Assembly: GCA_002350105.1 (NCBI GenBank)
Contig: DEDT01000043.1
Location: 1 to 27,849 of the forward strand
Direction: 5' to 3'
DNA from: Selenomonadaceae bacterium UBA2897
GTDB taxonomy: Bacteria > Bacillota > Negativicutes > Selenomonadales > Selenomonadaceae
DNA: 27,849 bases
Part shown: in pieces, positions 6,495 to 13,467 of the stretch
How positions within the stretch are numbered: position 1 is the first letter of the stretch
How the letters are laid out: every line of letters starts with the position of its first letter
Notes under the pieces: generated by a model
Database searches by the model: none
The model's input: the letters and a program-made list of their open reading frames with translations, nothing else
Told to the model about the DNA's origin: nothing
Translations under genes and position numbers: made by a program

Positions 6495-7349
6495 TTAAAG
6501 ATCCCGAAACGCGGTCGGCTGCAGGTCGTAATCGTGCAGGAACTCCCTGACCGCTGGCGAGCAGAGCGCGTCGCGCTCCTGGCTCCAGTGATAGCCCCAG
6601 GGATATTTTGCCGCAAGTTCCGGCGTCGTGTGGCCTGGATGCTGCATGATCTCGAAGGTCTCGCCTGGGGAGGCCACGATGGCCCGTAGCAGGCGCAGGA
6701 GATTCGTCTCGCCCGTATGGCCGCCCGAGAGCATACCATAGAAATGGTCCGGCATGCGGAAGCCAAGCGCCCTGGCCTTGCGGCGGGCCCGCTCCGCGAA
6801 AAACGTCAGGCCATCGCGCGCCACGCGACGGAACATCCCCGCATGATAGCCGCCCGTGAAGCCGTAAGGCTCGGCGGGGATGCGCAGACGCGTGATGCCG
6901 TGTTGCTCCATGAGGTCGAGGCAAATCTCAATGATGCCCGGCAACACGTGCAGGTGCTGATGGCTATCGAGATGCGAGGGATGGATACCGAGCTCCTCCA
7001 AACGCACGATCTGGGCCTCACACTCCGCGCGCACCTCCGCCATGCTGATGCCGCCGCACACATAGCGGCGCATGAAAGCGCCGTAATCGGGCAGGAACAG
7101 CCCCTCCTCCGTCACCAGCGAGGGAATCTCTGCCGCAGGCAGCACGGGCTTCTCCGCCACCAGCGTGATGTGCACGCTCGTATCCAGGTCCGGGTGACTG
7201 TGAAGCAGCTCCGCCGCCTCTGTGAGCGCCGCCCCCACGGCCACGACCGAGGTGCTCGTGAGCACGCCGTGCTCATAGGCGCGGATGATGCCGGCATTAA
7301 CCTCCGGATGCAGGCCGAAATCGTCGGCATTGAAAATAACTTTTTTCAT
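6495..7349 (-). CDS. YdjC/ChbG/HpnK-family carbohydrate deacetylase (NaxD-like), 284 residues
   Basis: The start MKKVIFNADDFGLHPEVNAG with metal-site Asp10, VHITL at His60 and LDSHQHLH at 127-134 are the hallmarks of the YdjC family, metal-dependent deacetylases of N-acetylated sugars. EIMQHPGHT lies near the C-terminus. Its ATG overlaps the stop of the upstream glycosyltransferase (ATGA), so it is the last gene of a four-gene operon. In Francisella, NaxD of this family removes the acetyl group from a polyprenyl-phosphate N-acetylhexosamine before an ArnT-like enzyme moves the sugar to lipid A. The neighbours match that pathway, so a NaxD-like role is the best inference. A hopanoid role (HpnK) is not supported, as no hopanoid genes are present. 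Confidence 0.88.
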   Translation of the reverse strand: MKKVIFNADDFGLHPEVNAGIIRAYEHGVLTSTSVVAVGAALTEAAELLHSHPDLDTSVHITLVAEKPVLPAAEIPSLVTEEGLFLPDYGAFMRRYVCGGISMAEVRAECEAQIVRLEELGIHPSHLDSHQHLHVLPGIIEICLDLMEQHGITRLRIPAEPYGFTGGYHAGMFRRVARDGLTFFAERARRKARALGFRMPDHFYGMLSGGHTGETNLLRLLRAIVASPGETFEIMQHPGHTTPELAAKYPWGYHWSQERDALCSPAVREFLHDYDLQPTAFRDL

Positions 7350-8326
7350 GCCTGTTCTGCCCCCCGCTCCTTTTTCTCCATGCCATCCTGGCGCAGACGC
7401 GGCATTTCCTCCCCCACGAGATACAGGGGCCTGTTCTTGACCTCCTGATAGATGCGGGCGATATACTCGCCGATGAAGCCAAGCACGATGAGCTGCAGGC
7501 TGCCGAAGAGCAGCGAGATACTCACATCCGTTGCCCAGCCCGGCACGGCATCAAGATCGACATACTTCACATAGAGGACATAGGCAAACCCCAGCAGGCT
7601 GAGCATGGCACAGACAAAGCCGAAATAAAGGCCCATGCGAAGCGGCACCGTTGAGCAGCCGAACACGCCCGCCAAAGCGAGGCGCAGCATCTTGCGCGGC
7701 GAGAATTTCGAGTTGCCCGCATAACGCGGCGGCGCGGTGAAGGAGAGCGTCGTCTGGCGAAAGCCAAGCTGCGTCACCATGCCGCGGATAAAGCGGTCAT
7801 GTTCGCGAAAGCGGCGCAGGGCATCGGCCGCGGGACGGCTGAGCAGGCGGAAGTCCGAGCCGCCCGGCCGCACCTCGATGTCCGAAATCGCATTGAGCGC
7901 CTTATAATAGAATGACGAGGAGAATTTTTTCAGCCACGACACGCCCTCCGTCGTGCGGCGGATGGTCTGCACGACGTCATAGCCCTGCTCGAAGCGTGCA
8001 AGCAGCTCGGGGATGAGTGCCGGCGGATGCTGCATGTCGCCATCCATCGTGATCACGACATCCGTGAGTGCGCGGTCGAGGCCGCAGGTCAGCGCCAGCT
8101 GATGGCCGTAGTTGCGTGAAAGAAAGACGGGCTGCACCCGCTCGTCCCGTGCTGCCAGCGTCCCGAGAATCGCCCGGCTCTCATCGTTGGAGCCGTCATC
8201 GACAAAGATGACCTCCCAGCGATAGCGCGCAGCCAGTGGCTGCATAACCTCACAGACGGATGCATAGAAATGCGGGATATTGTCCTCCTCATTATAGACG
8301 GGGACCACGATAGCAAGAGATTGCAT
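7346..8326 (-). CDS. GT2 polyprenyl-phosphate glycosyltransferase (ArnC/GtrB/FlmF-like), 326 residues
   Basis: The cytoplasmic GT-A domain has VVPVYNEEDNIP at the N-terminus, VDDGSND at 42-48 and the DGD metal motif at 95-97 (MDGDMQHPP). Two membrane segments follow near the C-terminus (FGFVCAMLSLLGFAYVLYV and SISLLFGSLQLIVLGFIGEY), the arrangement of enzymes that load a sugar onto undecaprenyl phosphate at the inner face of the membrane. An ATG at 8344 overlaps the previous stop, but the ATG at 8326 has AGGAAG at nine bases, so I prefer 8326. It probably makes the lipid-linked sugar used by the GT39 enzyme, after deacetylation by the YdjC-family protein. The exact sugar cannot be read from sequence. 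Confidence 0.92.
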   Translation of the reverse strand: MQSLAIVVPVYNEEDNIPHFYASVCEVMQPLAARYRWEVIFVDDGSNDESRAILGTLAARDERVQPVFLSRNYGHQLALTCGLDRALTDVVITMDGDMQHPPALIPELLARFEQGYDVVQTIRRTTEGVSWLKKFSSSFYYKALNAISDIEVRPGGSDFRLLSRPAADALRRFREHDRFIRGMVTQLGFRQTTLSFTAPPRYAGNSKFSPRKMLRLALAGVFGCSTVPLRMGLYFGFVCAMLSLLGFAYVLYVKYVDLDAVPGWATDVSISLLFGSLQLIVLGFIGEYIARIYQEVKNRPLYLVGEEMPRLRQDGMEKKERGAEQA

Positions 8327-8340
8327 AGGTAACAACTTCC

Positions 8341-9831
8341 TCATTGATAATCCGGCAGCGTCAGTCGGTAGATCCGGCTCTTCGCCGTCTCCCCGAGCAG
8401 CTGCAGCTCTGCCTCCGGCGGCAGGTAATCCGTCAGCACTTCCGGGCTGCGGTGGCTCTGCTTCTTCGCTGCCACGACGATGCAGGTGCCTGCAGGCAGC
8501 TGCTCCACGGCCTGGAATGGCATGACATTCAGATCGCGCCAGCTGCTCTCGCCCGGCACAGGCAGCATATTTTCAATAGACGCCTCAGGGCGCAGGTTCG
8601 GCACCTTCTGCCCACCGAGATAGTAGACGAGCGAGGCCTTATAGTCGCCCCAGTAATAGATGGGCTCTCCGCCCTGCCGCGCCTGATGCACCATGGCCGC
8701 CTCCCGGGCCATGGACGCCTGCTCCACCTGGGGCAAAGCTACGGAGAAGGTCAGCACGACGAGTACGGCGCCCCATCCCAGCGTCACATAGCGCACGAGG
8801 CGCGGCCAATCGCGCAGCAGGCGCGCCGCAAGAATAGCCGCAGGCAAAAAGGACGGCAGCGTATAGGTAGGATATTTCGTCGCCATGCACTGATAGAACA
8901 GCGTCACCGTAACGGCCCAGACCAGCAAAAAGAGCGTGCCATCCGGGAGATGACGCCAGGGAATTGCGCGCCACTTCTTTTTCAGCGCATAGCCCAGCAC
9001 GAATGTCCAGGGCAGCAGGAAGATGAGTGTAATCGCCGTATAGTAGTAGAAAACATCCGTCTCGGGATGCTCGGGCACCGAGGCGCGCAGGAAATTATGC
9101 GTGCCGAGAAACGTATCGATAAAGGCCTGCCCGTGGATGGACGCCATCGGCCCGTACCACAGCCCCGCAATCGCGAGGAAAATCACCATGCCCAGAGGCC
9201 AGTGGATGCGCAGAATCTCGGCAGGCCGGCGGCGCAGGCAGAGGAAAATCAGATAGACGAAGCCCGGCAGCAGGAATGCGATAGGCCCCTTTGTCAGCAC
9301 GCCAAAGCCCGCAAAAGCAAAAGACGCCAAATACCAGCGCCTGTTGCCGCACCAGCCCAGGTAGAAGGTCATCAGCGTCAGGCTGAAAAAGACCAGCAAC
9401 GTCATGTCGGTGATGACGGCCTTCGAGAGGTACCAGTAGCCTGCCGACGTGCCGAGGATGAAGGCCGCCCGCAGGCCCGTACCCTTGTCGTAAAGCAGCG
9501 TGCCGAAGCGGTAGGTCAGGCACAGCGCCAGGATGCTGAACACCGCAGGGAAAAAGCGCGCGGCGAAATCCGTCATGCCGAAGGCAGAGAATGCCGCCAG
9601 CAGTTCCCAGTAGAAGAACGCCGGCTTGTCATACCAATAATGACCGTAGATGCGTGGCGAAAAGTAATCCCCGCTCGCCAGCATTTCCCCTGCCGTCTCC
9701 GTGTAGTTGCTCTCCACCGGATCCGTCATGGGCAGCAGATTATTGCCTAAAAGGTAAAGCACTGCAAAGTAAAGGATGATGCTGCCATAAGGATGACGCA
9801 TCAGGACTTCCCGCCAGCTGCCTTTGCTCAT
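8341..9831 (-). CDS. GT39/GT83-family membrane glycosyltransferase (ArnT/FlmK-like), 496 residues
   Basis: The protein is a polytopic membrane enzyme with about ten or more hydrophobic segments. The first periplasmic loop reads TDPVESNYTETAGEMLASGD (about 36-55), then YWYDKPAFFYW (65-75), matching the catalytic loop of ArnT, which has an acidic residue followed by E-MLASGDW and KP-YW. Such enzymes take a sugar from polyprenyl phosphate in the periplasm and attach it to lipid A. A soluble domain forms the last 120 residues. The ATG at 9831 overlaps the stop of the GtrA-like gene (ATGA) and has GGGAGGA in front; the longer frame to 9897 is rejected. It is the likely transferase of the operon, and resistance to cationic peptides would be the expected effect. 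Confidence 0.9.
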   Translation of the reverse strand: MSKGSWREVLMRHPYGSIILYFAVLYLLGNNLLPMTDPVESNYTETAGEMLASGDYFSPRIYGHYWYDKPAFFYWELLAAFSAFGMTDFAARFFPAVFSILALCLTYRFGTLLYDKGTGLRAAFILGTSAGYWYLSKAVITDMTLLVFFSLTLMTFYLGWCGNRRWYLASFAFAGFGVLTKGPIAFLLPGFVYLIFLCLRRRPAEILRIHWPLGMVIFLAIAGLWYGPMASIHGQAFIDTFLGTHNFLRASVPEHPETDVFYYYTAITLIFLLPWTFVLGYALKKKWRAIPWRHLPDGTLFLLVWAVTVTLFYQCMATKYPTYTLPSFLPAAILAARLLRDWPRLVRYVTLGWGAVLVVLTFSVALPQVEQASMAREAAMVHQARQGGEPIYYWGDYKASLVYYLGGQKVPNLRPEASIENMLPVPGESSWRDLNVMPFQAVEQLPAGTCIVVAAKKQSHRSPEVLTDYLPPEAELQLLGETAKSRIYRLTLPDYQ

Positions 9832-10262
9832 ACTTCCTCCCGTCCCTGCCCTGTGACAGAGCCGCGCACTGCCTTGCGCTTCCAGATATAATTCCATATC
9901 GTCACGAGACCTGCGGCGACAAATTTCGCCAGCATATAATTAAGCCCCAGCCAGTCCACCTGCACATACATGAAGAATTGCGTCAGCAGCAGCCCCGTGA
10001 CACTGGAACCGATGAACATGCTCATCTGCTTCGGCGACTGATGCTGCGCCTGGGCGAAGACAAATTTCACGCAGAGCCAGTAATTCAGCACGACAGAAAG
10101 CGTGAAGGAAATGCCCGAAGACCATAGGTAGTACAGCCCCGCGGCCTCGGTCAGGAACACCATCAGGCCGTAGTCGAAGACAAAGCAGCCGCCGCCCACG
10201 AGCAGGAACCGCAGGATTTCCGCCGCCCTGCCATCATCATGCAGGAAATGTCTGTATTGCAA
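9828..10262 (-). CDS. GtrA-like membrane protein, probable lipid-linked sugar flippase, 144 residues
   Basis: Four hydrophobic segments are visible: ILRFLLVGGGCFVFDYGLMV, YYLWSSGISFTLSVVLNYWL, MFIGSSVTGLLLTQFFMYVQ and NYMLAKFVAAGLVTIWNYIW. The FLLVGG...DYG and NY.W patterns are those of the GtrA family (DPMS/flippase), thought to move polyprenyl-phosphate sugars across the inner membrane. It is the first gene of the operon. The start is TTG at 10262 with AGGAGG ten bases upstream. A clear promoter lies at 10316-10344. Combined with the next three genes, it would supply the periplasmic side with the sugar carrier. Confidence 0.9.
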   Translation of the reverse strand: MQYRHFLHDDGRAAEILRFLLVGGGCFVFDYGLMVFLTEAAGLYYLWSSGISFTLSVVLNYWLCVKFVFAQAQHQSPKQMSMFIGSSVTGLLLTQFFMYVQVDWLGLNYMLAKFVAAGLVTIWNYIWKRKAVRGSVTGQGREEV

Positions 10263-10486
10263 CTACCTTCTGCCTCCTCTGCGCAGCTTCAGCAAAAATC
10301 ATGTTATACGCCCCTATTATACCTTGTGTCCGCGAACGTGGCAAATAAGCCTGTGGTCATTGCTTTTGTCTTGTTTAATTAAATAAGTATTAATTTATGG
10401 AATTATCCGCGTATTGATAGAGGATTTTGGCAATAATCGACGAAAGATAAATATAAATAAACAGAAGATAAAGCCATAAACTTATC
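10263..10486. other. AT-rich intergenic region between the divergent gtrA operon and the chemoreceptor
   Basis: No gene is seen. It holds the gtrA leader and promoter on the left. On the right is a very AT-rich plus-strand stretch (10370-10486) that could hold the chemoreceptor promoter, but no -35/-10 pair at normal spacing convinces me. A loose sigma-28-like box (GAAGATAA at about 10464) has no TAAA at 15 bases. Confidence 0.5.
10316..10344 (-). promoter_or_regulatory. Sigma-70 promoter of the gtrA-led operon
   Basis: On the minus strand TTGCCA (10344-10339), an exact 17-bp spacer and a perfect TATAAT (10321-10316) precede the TTG start of the GtrA-like gene, leaving a leader of about 45 bases. 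Confidence 0.7.
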
Positions 10487-10701
10487 TTAAGGAAACGCTG
10501 ATTAATTGAGCTGGTCCAGATTGTCGTAGATTTTTTGTCTGGGCTAGGATGTGGCTCGAAGGCATAGCGGTGCTATGTCGAGAGCCACTGACGACGTAAG
10601 CAGACACTTAGGGCTTTAGCCCTTAGTGGTCGCTTATGCGTTAGCTTCAGGCGAAAAAGATGCGGCAAGATGGGCTGGCGATTTAATCAGTGTTTCCTTA
10701 A
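10487..10701. mobile_element. MITE-like element, 215 bp, with 19-bp terminal inverted repeats
   Basis: The ends match as inverted repeats over 19 bases with one mismatch: 10487-10505 (TTAAGGAAACGCTGATTAA) and the reverse complement of 10683-10701. Between them are two further hairpins, 10551-10588 (GTGGCTC pairing with GAGCCAC, with an inner GCATAG/CTATG stem) and 10605-10628 (CACTTAGGGC against GCCCTTAGTG). No reading frame of note lies inside. Short size, terminal inverted repeats and internal folding point to a non-autonomous transposable element or a structured repeat. The right end abuts the ribosome site of the chemoreceptor gene, so any upstream promoter must read through it. I see no clear target duplication and could not match a parent IS. 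Confidence 0.6.
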
Positions 10702-10722
10702 AGCTACGGAGGGATTATTATT

Positions 10723-12522
10723 ATGCCAGATCTTTCATCAATGAAGGCCCGCCTGACCATGACGATCAGCGGTGTCTCCATCGCCACCACCGTCCTGATC
10801 GGCGGTTTCTTCCTTTACGGCAACTATCAGGAAAGCAAGACCGAGCTCGTGAACTACCGCCAGGACCTCGAACAGAACGTCGAGAAAGTACTCAAGGGCG
10901 AAACCAATGTTGCCTACAGCATCATCGACGAATATTACAAGAAGCAGCAGGCCGGTGAACTTACCGAGGAACAGGCTAAGAAGGAGGCTGCCGACCGCAT
11001 CCGCGACCTGCGCTACGATGACGGAAAAGGCTATTTCTGGATCGACACGGTCTCCGGTGACAACGTCGTGCTGCTCGGCCGCGACACTGAGGGCAAGAAT
11101 CGCATCAACGCCAAAGATCCAAACGGCTTCCCCTACATTCAGGAAATCAACAAAAATGCCCAGCAGGAAGGAGGAGGCTACACGCGCTTCGCTTTTCCGA
11201 AGCCCGGTGAGACAGAATCCCTGCCGAAGCTTAGTTACTCCATGTGTTTCCAGCCCTATCAATGGGTACTCGGCACCGGCGTCTGGATCGATGAGATCGA
11301 CACCACGGTCGCTGCGCGTGAACAGAAGATCAACGACGAGTTCCATGCCAGTATCATGAAGTGCCTGGGCGTCATGATCGTCCTGCAGCTCATCTTCATC
11401 GCCTTTGCGCTCTACATCAGCAAAACACTGGCGGATCCCATCCAGAAAGTCACGGCCCATATGGAGAACATCGGCACCGGCAATTTCACGCTTACCGATC
11501 AGGAAGAGGCCGAGATGGATGCGCTCAGCGCCCGCCCCGACGAAATCGGCAAGATGGCTATGGCCATGCGTGATATGACCGAAAAGGTGCGCAAGCTCAT
11601 GCGCAACGTCGTCGAGACAGCCGAATATCTCGCCGCCGCTTCCGAGGAGCTGACCTCTACCGCCGACCAGGCCGCCGAGGTCAGCCAGTCCATCGCCAAC
11701 TCCGTGGTCAACGTCGCGGGCTCCTGCAGCGAGCAGTTCACGGACGTCGAGACAGCCACCGGCGAAACCGAGAAGCTCACCTCGCACATGGAGAACTTCC
11801 GCCAGGTCCTGCACCAGACTTCGGATAAGGTCGATGAGACCAGCGATGTCGCCACCAGGGGCGGCCAGGACGTCAAAACCGCAGTCACGAGCATGCAAAC
11901 CATTGAGAAGAGCGTCAACAACATCGCCCAGCTCATCGAAGGGCTTGGCCAGAACAGCCAGGAAATCGGCGCCATCGTCGGCACGATCTCTGAAATTGCT
12001 GAGCAGACGAACCTGCTGGCCCTCAACGCCGCCATCGAGGCCGCCCGCGCGGGCGAGAATGGCCGTGGCTTCTCCGTCGTCGCCGATGAAGTGCGCAAGC
12101 TCGCCGAGCAGTCCCAGGAGGCTGCGGGCGAAATCGCCAACCGCATCGGCAAGATCCAGCAGTCGACAGATGATGCGGTCAACGCGATGCATGCCGGCCT
12201 GAACGAAGTCATGGCAGGTACGCAAACCGTAGAGTCCACGGGCCACTCCTTCGAAGGCATCATCGGCATGGTCGGTGAAGTCTCGACCAGCGCCTCCTCC
12301 ATGCATGAAGCCGTCAAGGTACTCACGGCAAGCATCGACGAAATCAACCGCGCCATTACGGAAATCAACGAAAAGAGCCGTTCCATCGCCGACGAGGCGC
12401 AGACCGTCTCGGCCTCCACGGAAGAAGAAACGGCCTCCATGCAGGAAATCGCCAACGCCAGCCGCAAGCTCGCTGAGCAGGCACAGGATCTCCAGAACGC
12501 CATCGCGGTCTTTAAGATTTAA
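10723..12522 (+). CDS. Methyl-accepting chemotaxis protein with sCache-type sensor, 599 residues
   Basis: The layout is that of a transmembrane chemoreceptor. A first membrane segment lies at about 13-33. A periplasmic single-Cache domain follows, with DDGKGYFWIDTVSGDNVVLL near 100 and SYSMCFQPYQWVLGTGVWID near 180. A second membrane segment (GVMIVLQLIFIAFALYI) is at about 215-232, then a HAMP domain. The signalling domain has the conserved tip EIAEQTNLLALNAAIEAARA near 424, followed by GRGFSVVADEVRKLAEQS. The ligand is unknown; such sCache domains often bind small organic acids. It has no linked che genes here. The ATG follows GGAGGG at nine bases. The stop codon lies within a sequence resembling the MITE-like end, and a terminator follows. 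Confidence 0.95.
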   Translation: MPDLSSMKARLTMTISGVSIATTVLIGGFFLYGNYQESKTELVNYRQDLEQNVEKVLKGETNVAYSIIDEYYKKQQAGELTEEQAKKEAADRIRDLRYDDGKGYFWIDTVSGDNVVLLGRDTEGKNRINAKDPNGFPYIQEINKNAQQEGGGYTRFAFPKPGETESLPKLSYSMCFQPYQWVLGTGVWIDEIDTTVAAREQKINDEFHASIMKCLGVMIVLQLIFIAFALYISKTLADPIQKVTAHMENIGTGNFTLTDQEEAEMDALSARPDEIGKMAMAMRDMTEKVRKLMRNVVETAEYLAAASEELTSTADQAAEVSQSIANSVVNVAGSCSEQFTDVETATGETEKLTSHMENFRQVLHQTSDKVDETSDVATRGGQDVKTAVTSMQTIEKSVNNIAQLIEGLGQNSQEIGAIVGTISEIAEQTNLLALNAAIEAARAGENGRGFSVVADEVRKLAEQSQEAAGEIANRIGKIQQSTDDAVNAMHAGLNEVMAGTQTVESTGHSFEGIIGMVGEVSTSASSMHEAVKVLTASIDEINRAITEINEKSRSIADEAQTVSASTEEETASMQEIANASRKLAEQAQDLQNAIAVFKI

Positions 12523-12536
12523 TCAATGTTCCTTAA
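12516..12536 (+). repeat. Third copy of the MITE-like terminal repeat, overlapping the chemoreceptor stop codon
   Basis: The sequence GATTTAATCAATGTTCCTTAA matches 10680-10701 (GATTTAATCAGTG then TTTCCTTAA) with one substitution and one missing T, in direct orientation. Its TAA is the stop codon of the chemoreceptor gene. A similar CTAC follows both copies a few bases later. Confidence 0.6.
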
Positions 12537-12552
12537 GTTAGCTACACAAAGC

Positions 12553-12592
12553 AGCCGCTGTCTCACCATCGGGACAGCGGCTACTTTTATTT
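12553..12592 (+). terminator. Rho-independent terminator of the chemoreceptor gene
   Basis: AGCCGCTGTC pairs with GACAGCGGCT over ten bases, followed by ACTTTTATTT. It lies 30 bp past the stop codon. Confidence 0.85.
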
Positions 12593-12642
12593 CTGCTGGT
12601 TCCACCTTTACCTGCCATACGCAGCACGGACTATAATACTAC

Positions 12643-13359
12643 TCAGTGCTGTAAATCCTCCTGCATGAGCTCGTAGAGCCTGACGACATCGCGCAGATGC
12701 TGAAGTTCGCTGGACGTCATATGGTGCGAGCGCACCTTGCCGCTGGCGGCCTGATAGTACTGCAATGTGACGGTATCCGACTTAGCGGTCTGCTGCAGCA
12801 TCTGAATCATATCTCCCGAAGCCTCGATGGCGTACTGCTCGGATAGGCCACTGGCATCGGCATCCGTGCCGTCGTGGCGCTCCTTTGGATTCAATGGGAA
12901 ATCGTAAGCGGCCCCATCGCAGGTGACAGCGAAGTGATCGCCATGAATCCAGGCAAGATTCGTACCATCGTCGATTTTATAGCGATAGTAGAGATTCAGC
13001 TTCAGCGTGACGGCCTGCCCGCTATGGCAGACATAGGGGCGCAAGTAGAAGCCCGGCGCGGGAATCTCCTGCGAGGGGAAGCCATACCAGGTGCCCGTCG
13101 TGCCGTTGGTATAGCCGAGCTTTTCCTTCAGCTCATCGATCTTCTGTGACCGATCTGCCTTCTGCGCCTGTTTTGCGGCGCGCTCGGCCGCCCGCTTTTC
13201 CGCAGCCGCTTTCTCCTCCGCCGCCTTTTGCGCTGCCTGCTGCTGCGCCTCCGTCTGCACCGCAGGCTCCTGCCGCTGGGACAGCATATAGTAGGCCGCG
13301 CCACCCGCCGCGATAATCAACGCATAGATAAAAAGCGCAATGAGCACAATTTTCTTCAA
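12643..13359 (-). CDS. Membrane-anchored coiled-coil protein of unknown function, 238 residues
   Basis: The TTG at 13359 has GGGAGG at eight bases and gives MKKIVLIALFIYALIIAAGG, an uncleaved anchor or signal peptide. A charged Ala/Lys/Glu/Gln helix follows (about 32-70; AAQKAAEEKAAAEKRAAERA), a likely coiled coil. Next comes a globular exported domain of about 160 residues with LKEKLGYTNGTTGTWYGFPS, VCHSGQAVTLKLNLYYRYKI and AVTCDGAAYDFPLNP. Much longer frames upstream are shadows of the polymerase gene. It is transcribed divergently from the polymerase with about 108 bp between starts. I do not recognise the globular domain. An envelope-located structural or lipoprotein-like role is only a guess. 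Confidence 0.75.
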   Translation of the reverse strand: MKKIVLIALFIYALIIAAGGAAYYMLSQRQEPAVQTEAQQQAAQKAAEEKAAAEKRAAERAAKQAQKADRSQKIDELKEKLGYTNGTTGTWYGFPSQEIPAPGFYLRPYVCHSGQAVTLKLNLYYRYKIDDGTNLAWIHGDHFAVTCDGAAYDFPLNPKERHDGTDADASGLSEQYAIEASGDMIQMLQQTAKSDTVTLQYYQAASGKVRSHHMTSSELQHLRDVVRLYELMQEDLQH

Positions 13360-13418
13360 AGTCAACGCCTCCCGACTTTTTCTTATTCTCCTTCCTACCG
13401 TGTTATTCCTGCCTGGCC

Positions 13419-13448
13419 TGTACAGTTCCCCTATTTTTCGCCTATAAT
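13419..13448 (+). promoter_or_regulatory. Candidate promoter of the Y-family polymerase gene
   Basis: A perfect TATAAT at 13443-13448 lies 18 bp after TGTACA (13419-13424), which is inside an eight-base palindrome CTGTACAG (13418-13425). No Bacillus-type LexA box (GAAC-N4-GTTC) is visible, so SOS control is not shown. Confidence 0.4.
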
Positions 13449-13467
13449 AAAGCAGGAGGTGAGAAAC

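Noticed and set aside
6495..7349. Hopanoid biosynthesis gene hpnK
   Set aside because: The family matches, but no hopanoid genes are present and the operon partners indicate lipid-linked sugar chemistry.
8344..9750. 468-codon open frame on the plus strand
   Set aside because: It is antisense to the ArnT-like gene. Its translation is rich in Arg, Gln and His with no membrane segment, domain or ribosome site, as expected for a shadow of a GC-rich gene.
10440..10486. Sigma-28 promoter for the chemoreceptor
   Set aside because: A GAAGATAA resembles the -10 box but no TAAA lies at 15 bases; the AT-rich context makes chance matches likely.
10738..12306. 522-codon open frame on the minus strand
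   Set aside because: It lies fully opposite the chemoreceptor gene, whose domains are unmistakable. The antisense product is a repetitive Asp/Gly/Leu mix without a recognisable fold.
12605..12660. Terminator hairpin (CAGCAC/GTGCTG) for the 12643-13359 gene
   Set aside because: The stem overlaps the coding end, has an 18-base loop and no T-run on the minus strand.
13418..13425. CTGTACAG as a LexA box before the polymerase
   Set aside because: It matches neither the E. coli CTGT-N8-ACAG spacing nor the Bacillus GAAC-N4-GTTC box, so SOS control is not claimed.
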